A stretch of 26,531 nt of DNA from Collinsella sp. (GTDB lineage: Bacteria > Actinomycetota > Coriobacteriia > Coriobacteriales > Coriobacteriaceae). How positions within the stretch are numbered: position 1 is the first letter of the stretch; every line of letters starts with the position of its first letter. Below the pieces are notes generated by a model. The model searched no databases. It was not told the DNA's origin and saw only the letters and a list, made by a program, of their open reading frames with translations. Made by a program: the position numbers and the translations under genes. Positions 23,753 through 26,531 of the stretch are shown here, piece after piece. The DNA lies in NCBI GenBank assembly GCA_018382125.1, contig JAGZQO010000029.1, positions 1-26,531 of the forward strand, written 5' to 3'.

Positions 23753-24544
23753 CTAGAAGACCACCACCTTGGAAGCATCGAACACGGGGCCGCACATGCA
23801 GGCGCCCTTCATACCGTCGACCGTCTCGACATTGCAGGTGTTGCAGGCACCAAAGCCACAGCTCATCATGCGCTCGAGCGACACCTCGCAGTACGCACCG
23901 GCCTCGGCGGCAGCGGCGGCGACCTTCTTCATCATGACGGCGGGACCGCAGCTGGCCACGTAGTCGTAGCCGCCCTCGCCAAGCAGCTCGGCGGCAGGAT
24001 CGGTGCAAAAACCATGAGTGCCCAACGAGCCGTCGTCGGTGCACACGTTGACCGTAGCTCCCAGCGAGCGGAACTCATCGATGCCCACGGCCTTGGACGC
24101 AGTGCAAAAGCCCAGGCACACGTCAACGGCCACACCCTGCTCGGCAAGCTTACCGGCAAGGCACAGCACGGGCGGAACACCGATGCCGCCCGCAACGAGT
24201 AGTGCCTTCCTGGTGCCCTCGGGCACAAGCCAGCCGCGGCCACCAGGGCCCAGCAGATTAGAGGTGGAACCGGGGGCCATCTGCGACAGACGACGGGTGT
24301 CGTCGCCCACGACGGCGTACCACAGCTCGACGGTGCCGGCCTGGGCGTCGGCGCGATAGAAGCTCAGGGGCACGCGAAGCAGCGAGGACGCATCGCCGGG
24401 CACGGCAATGTTCACAAACTGACCGGGCTTGAGCGCACTTGCAAGCTTGGGGGCCGAGATGACGAGCGAGAAGATGCCGTCGGCGATCTCCTGGTTCGAT
24501 ACGACCTCGAAGTCGTGCATGCGTGCAGTGGAAGGTGTGGGCAT
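23753..24544 (-). CDS. pyrK: Dihydroorotate dehydrogenase electron transfer subunit
   Basis: The FAD and [2Fe-2S] partner of class 1B PyrD, passing electrons to NAD+. The 263-residue product has a ferredoxin-reductase-like fold: FAD segment LRVPLSFYRAD (about 56-66), NAD-binding ALLVAGGIGVPP (about 114-125), and a C-terminal cluster site with C229, C234, C237 and C249. ATG 24544 has GGAG six nt upstream and is preferred over ATG 24520. It precedes pyrD in the operon, the usual order. NAD-linked pyrimidine synthesis suits an anaerobe. Confidence 0.94.
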   Translation of the reverse strand: MPTPSTARMHDFEVVSNQEIADGIFSLVISAPKLASALKPGQFVNIAVPGDASSLLRVPLSFYRADAQAGTVELWYAVVGDDTRRLSQMAPGSTSNLLGPGGRGWLVPEGTRKALLVAGGIGVPPVLCLAGKLAEQGVAVDVCLGFCTASKAVGIDEFRSLGATVNVCTDDGSLGTHGFCTDPAAELLGEGGYDYVASCGPAVMMKKVAAAAAEAGAYCEVSLERMMSCGFGACNTCNVETVDGMKGACMCGPVFDASKVVVF

Positions 24545-24591
24545 AGACGCTCCAATCCCCCATGCGGTTGCATGGTCAAAACGAACAGAAA

Positions 24592-24616
24592 GCGCGGCAC
24601 CGCAAGGGCACCGCGC
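24592..24616 (-). other. Hairpin between pyrC and pyrK
   Basis: On the minus strand GCGCGGTGCC pairs with GGTGCCGCGC (10 bp with two wobbles) around CTTGC, followed by TTTCTG. It lies in the 92-nt gap after pyrC, where the rest of the operon is tightly packed. It could be a weak terminator or a stabilising or processing stem setting pyrC and pyrK levels apart. Confidence 0.5.
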
Positions 24617-24636
24617 ACAAAAGCGATAAGGCTATG

Positions 24637-25926
24637 CTAGCAGATGCAGCCGTCGGCGAGCGTCTGCTTACCGCCGACAAACACATCGGTGGCACGACCG
24701 GTAAGCGTGCGGCCGGCGAAACCGGAGTTCTCGGCACGCGACTCGTAGCCATCCTCGCCAACCGTCCAGGTGGCGGACGCGTCAAACGCGGTCAGGTCGG
24801 CAACTGAGCCCGCCTTGACCTGAACCTGGTCGAGGCCCAGAATCTCACGCGGCTTGATGGCCATGAGCTCGACCATGCGGCCCACGCTCATCTTGCCCGT
24901 GTTAACCAGCTCGGTGAGCACGAGCGACAGCGAGGTCTCGAGGCCGATCATGCCAAAGGGCGCAAGCTCGAACTCGCGGGCCTTCTCCCACGGGGTGTGG
25001 GGAGCGTGATCGGTGACGATAGCGTCGACGGTGCCGTCGATGACGCCCTGACGGATGGCCTCGGCATCCTCCTCGGTGCGCAGCGGCGGATTGACCTTGA
25101 GCGAGGTGTTGTAGGTCTCGTCCAGGTCGTTCTCGGTCAGGAACATGTGGTGCGGGGTGACCTCGCAGGTAACCTGAACGCCAGCGGCCTTACCGGCACG
25201 CACGATCTCCAGGCCATGGGCGGTGGAGATGTGCTGGATGTGCAGCTTGGCACCGGTCAGCTTGGCGATCTCGATGTCGCGAGCGATCTGGAGCTCCTCG
25301 CCGGCAGCCGGCCAGCCCTCGAGAGCCAGACGGGTCGAGACCTTGCCCTCGTTGATCTGGCCGTGGCCGACCAGGTCCTCGTCCTGGCAGTGGCTCATAA
25401 AGACCTTACCGAACATCTTGCCGTAGTCCATGCAGCGACGGAGCATGCCCGCGCCCTGCACGCCGCGACCGTCGTCGGTGAAGGCGACGGCGCCGTGGGC
25501 GACCATATCGCCCATCTCGGACATGGCCTCGCCCTTAAGACCGCGGGTCATGGCGCCCGACGGATAGACGCGGCAGTGACCGACCTCGGCAGCGCGGGAC
25601 TTGACGAACTCCACGACGGTGCCGTTATCGGTGACGGGATCGGTGTTGGGCATGGCGCACACGCCGGTGAAGCCGCCCTTGGCAGCTGCGCGGGTGCCGC
25701 TCTCGATGTCCTCTTTGACCTCATAGCCGGGCTCGCGAAGGTGAACGTGCATATCCACCAGGCCGGGGACGAGGTACTTGCCGGAAAGGTCGCGGACCTC
25801 GGCTCCCTCGACGGCGAGATTCTCGCCGACCTCGGCGATCTTATCGCCGTCAATCAGGACGTCAACGACACCGTCAAGCTCGACAGACGGGTCGACGACG
25901 TGGGCATTCTTAAGAAGCAAGGCCAT
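24637..25926 (-). CDS. pyrC: Dihydroorotase
   Basis: A zinc amidohydrolase that cyclises carbamoyl-aspartate to dihydroorotate. From ATG 25926 the product has 429 residues, normal for class I. It has DMHVHLREPG with metal ligands H60 and H62, then AMPNTDPVTDN, SHCQDEDLV, LHIQHISTAHGLEIV and VTDHAPHT. GGAGG lies eight nt upstream of this start; the frame open to 26082 lies over pyrB. The gene overlaps the end of pyrB by 17 nt. Confidence 0.96.
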   Translation of the reverse strand: MALLLKNAHVVDPSVELDGVVDVLIDGDKIAEVGENLAVEGAEVRDLSGKYLVPGLVDMHVHLREPGYEVKEDIESGTRAAAKGGFTGVCAMPNTDPVTDNGTVVEFVKSRAAEVGHCRVYPSGAMTRGLKGEAMSEMGDMVAHGAVAFTDDGRGVQGAGMLRRCMDYGKMFGKVFMSHCQDEDLVGHGQINEGKVSTRLALEGWPAAGEELQIARDIEIAKLTGAKLHIQHISTAHGLEIVRAGKAAGVQVTCEVTPHHMFLTENDLDETYNTSLKVNPPLRTEEDAEAIRQGVIDGTVDAIVTDHAPHTPWEKAREFELAPFGMIGLETSLSLVLTELVNTGKMSVGRMVELMAIKPREILGLDQVQVKAGSVADLTAFDASATWTVGEDGYESRAENSGFAGRTLTGRATDVFVGGKQTLADGCIC

Positions 25927-26531
25927 TATCGGCACCTCCAAGCAGCAGATACAGGATAGCCATACGCACGCAGATACCGGCGTAGACCTGCTCCAGGATG
26001 ACGGAGCGTTGCGGGTGGTCGGCCATATAGGAGTCGAACTCGACGCCGCGGTTGATGGGGCCCGGGTGGCAGATGATCGCATCGGGCTTCATGAGCTTCT
26101 CGCGGTCCTTGGTCAGGCCGAAGAGCTTGTGGTACTCGCGAATGGTCGGGAACGGAGCACCCTCGAGGCGCTCCTGCTGCACGCGCAGCATGTAGACGAC
26201 GTCCAGCTCGGGCAGGACGGAATCGAGGTCGCTCGTCACGTGGTCGCAGCCCAGGACCTCGGGCGCCGGCGGCAGCAGCGTGCCGGGGGCGACGGCGTAG
26301 GTCTCGCAGCCCATGATCTTAAGAGCGGGGATCAGCGAGCCGCAAACGCGGGAGTGGGCGATATCGCCGACGACAGCGACCTTCAGACCGTGGAAGTCGC
26401 CCTTGTGCTCCCAGATGGTGTACAGGTCGAGCAGGGCTTGCGTGGGATGGTTGTGCTTGCCATCACCGGCGCAGATGACGCTTGCGGGCGAGTTCTGCGT
26501 GACGATGTAGGGGGCGCCGGCGTGCTTATCG
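25910..26531 (-). CDS. pyrB: Aspartate carbamoyltransferase catalytic subunit (5' end missing)
   Basis: Condenses carbamoyl phosphate with aspartate, the first committed step of pyrimidine synthesis. The reading frame is open to the window edge, so only the C-terminal 206 or so residues are present. They include ICAGDGKHNHPTQALLDL (family NAGDG-HPTQ motif), then VAVVGDIAHSRVCGSL, YMLRVQQERLEG and CHPGPINRGVE, all typical of the aspartate-binding domain. ATG codons at 26314 and later are internal. The stop overlaps pyrC by 17 nt. No regulatory pyrI is present between pyrB and pyrC. Start, promoter and any PyrR control lie outside the window. Confidence 0.95.
   Translation of the reverse strand, partial: DKHAGAPYIVTQNSPASVICAGDGKHNHPTQALLDLYTIWEHKGDFHGLKVAVVGDIAHSRVCGSLIPALKIMGCETYAVAPGTLLPPAPEVLGCDHVTSDLDSVLPELDVVYMLRVQQERLEGAPFPTIREYHKLFGLTKDREKLMKPDAIICHPGPINRGVEFDSYMADHPQRSVILEQVYAGICVRMAILYLLLGGADNGLAS

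Noticed and set aside
23739..24044. Longer PyrD starting at 24044
   Set aside because: The extra 100 or so residues read through pyrK in another frame and are Arg/Cys-rich nonsense; PyrD begins near 23738.
25927..26082. Longer PyrC starting at 26082
   Set aside because: The added part overlaps pyrB and is low-complexity; GGAGG before ATG 25926 fits the family start.

Overview
The window reads as ordinary, gene-dense chromosome of a high-GC actinobacterium, most likely class Coriobacteriia and possibly Collinsella. The supporting signs are an actinobacterial-type integration host factor (mIHF) gene followed by gmk and rpoZ, an anaerobe-style class 1B dihydroorotate dehydrogenase with its PyrK partner, GC-rich coding DNA and frequent GTG starts. 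The genus is inferred from gene content; no 16S rRNA gene is present. All 24 protein genes lie on the minus strand, so transcription runs from high to low coordinates. No tRNA, rRNA, CRISPR array, transposase or phage gene was seen.

In transcription order, from the right edge: (1) a pyrimidine operon, pyrB (partial)-pyrC-pyrK-pyrD-pyrF (26531-22120); (2) mihF-gmk-rpoZ-thiI (21879-19469), ending in a clear terminator; (3) the competence genes comEA-comEC, then holA and rpsT (19254-14806), with a strong terminator after rpsT; (4) lepA-dusB-hemW-dnaJ-like-dnaJ-mtaB-phoH-ybeY-dgkA-era-recO (14709-3216), a tightly packed housekeeping block; (5) rpsO-pnp (3077-403), ending in a terminator; (6) a 402-bp non-coding region (1-402) holding nested inverted repeats and hairpins.

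Blocks 3 and 4 repeat the gene order known from Bacillus subtilis (comEA-comEC-holA-rpsT-lepA-hemW-hrcA-grpE-dnaK-dnaJ-...-mtaB-...-phoH-ybeY-dgkA-era-recO). Here hrcA, grpE and dnaK are absent, and a second DnaJ-like gene with predicted C-terminal membrane helices lies between hemW and dnaJ. The genes serve ribosome and tRNA maturation (era, ybeY, lepA, rpsO, rpsT, dusB, mtaB, thiI), RNA decay (pnp), DNA repair, replication and uptake (recO, holA, comEA, comEC), protein folding (dnaJ pair), lipid carrier phosphorylation (dgkA) and nucleotide synthesis (pyr genes, gmk).

No new multi-gene system is evident. The most unusual items are a 53-nt intergenic repeat at 1-53 and 242-294 whose two hairpins differ by three compensatory base-pair changes, a 40-nt perfect inverted repeat overlapping the pnp terminator, the membrane-anchored DnaJ-like protein, an acidic N-terminal extension on Era, and a structured pyrF-mihF intergenic region.
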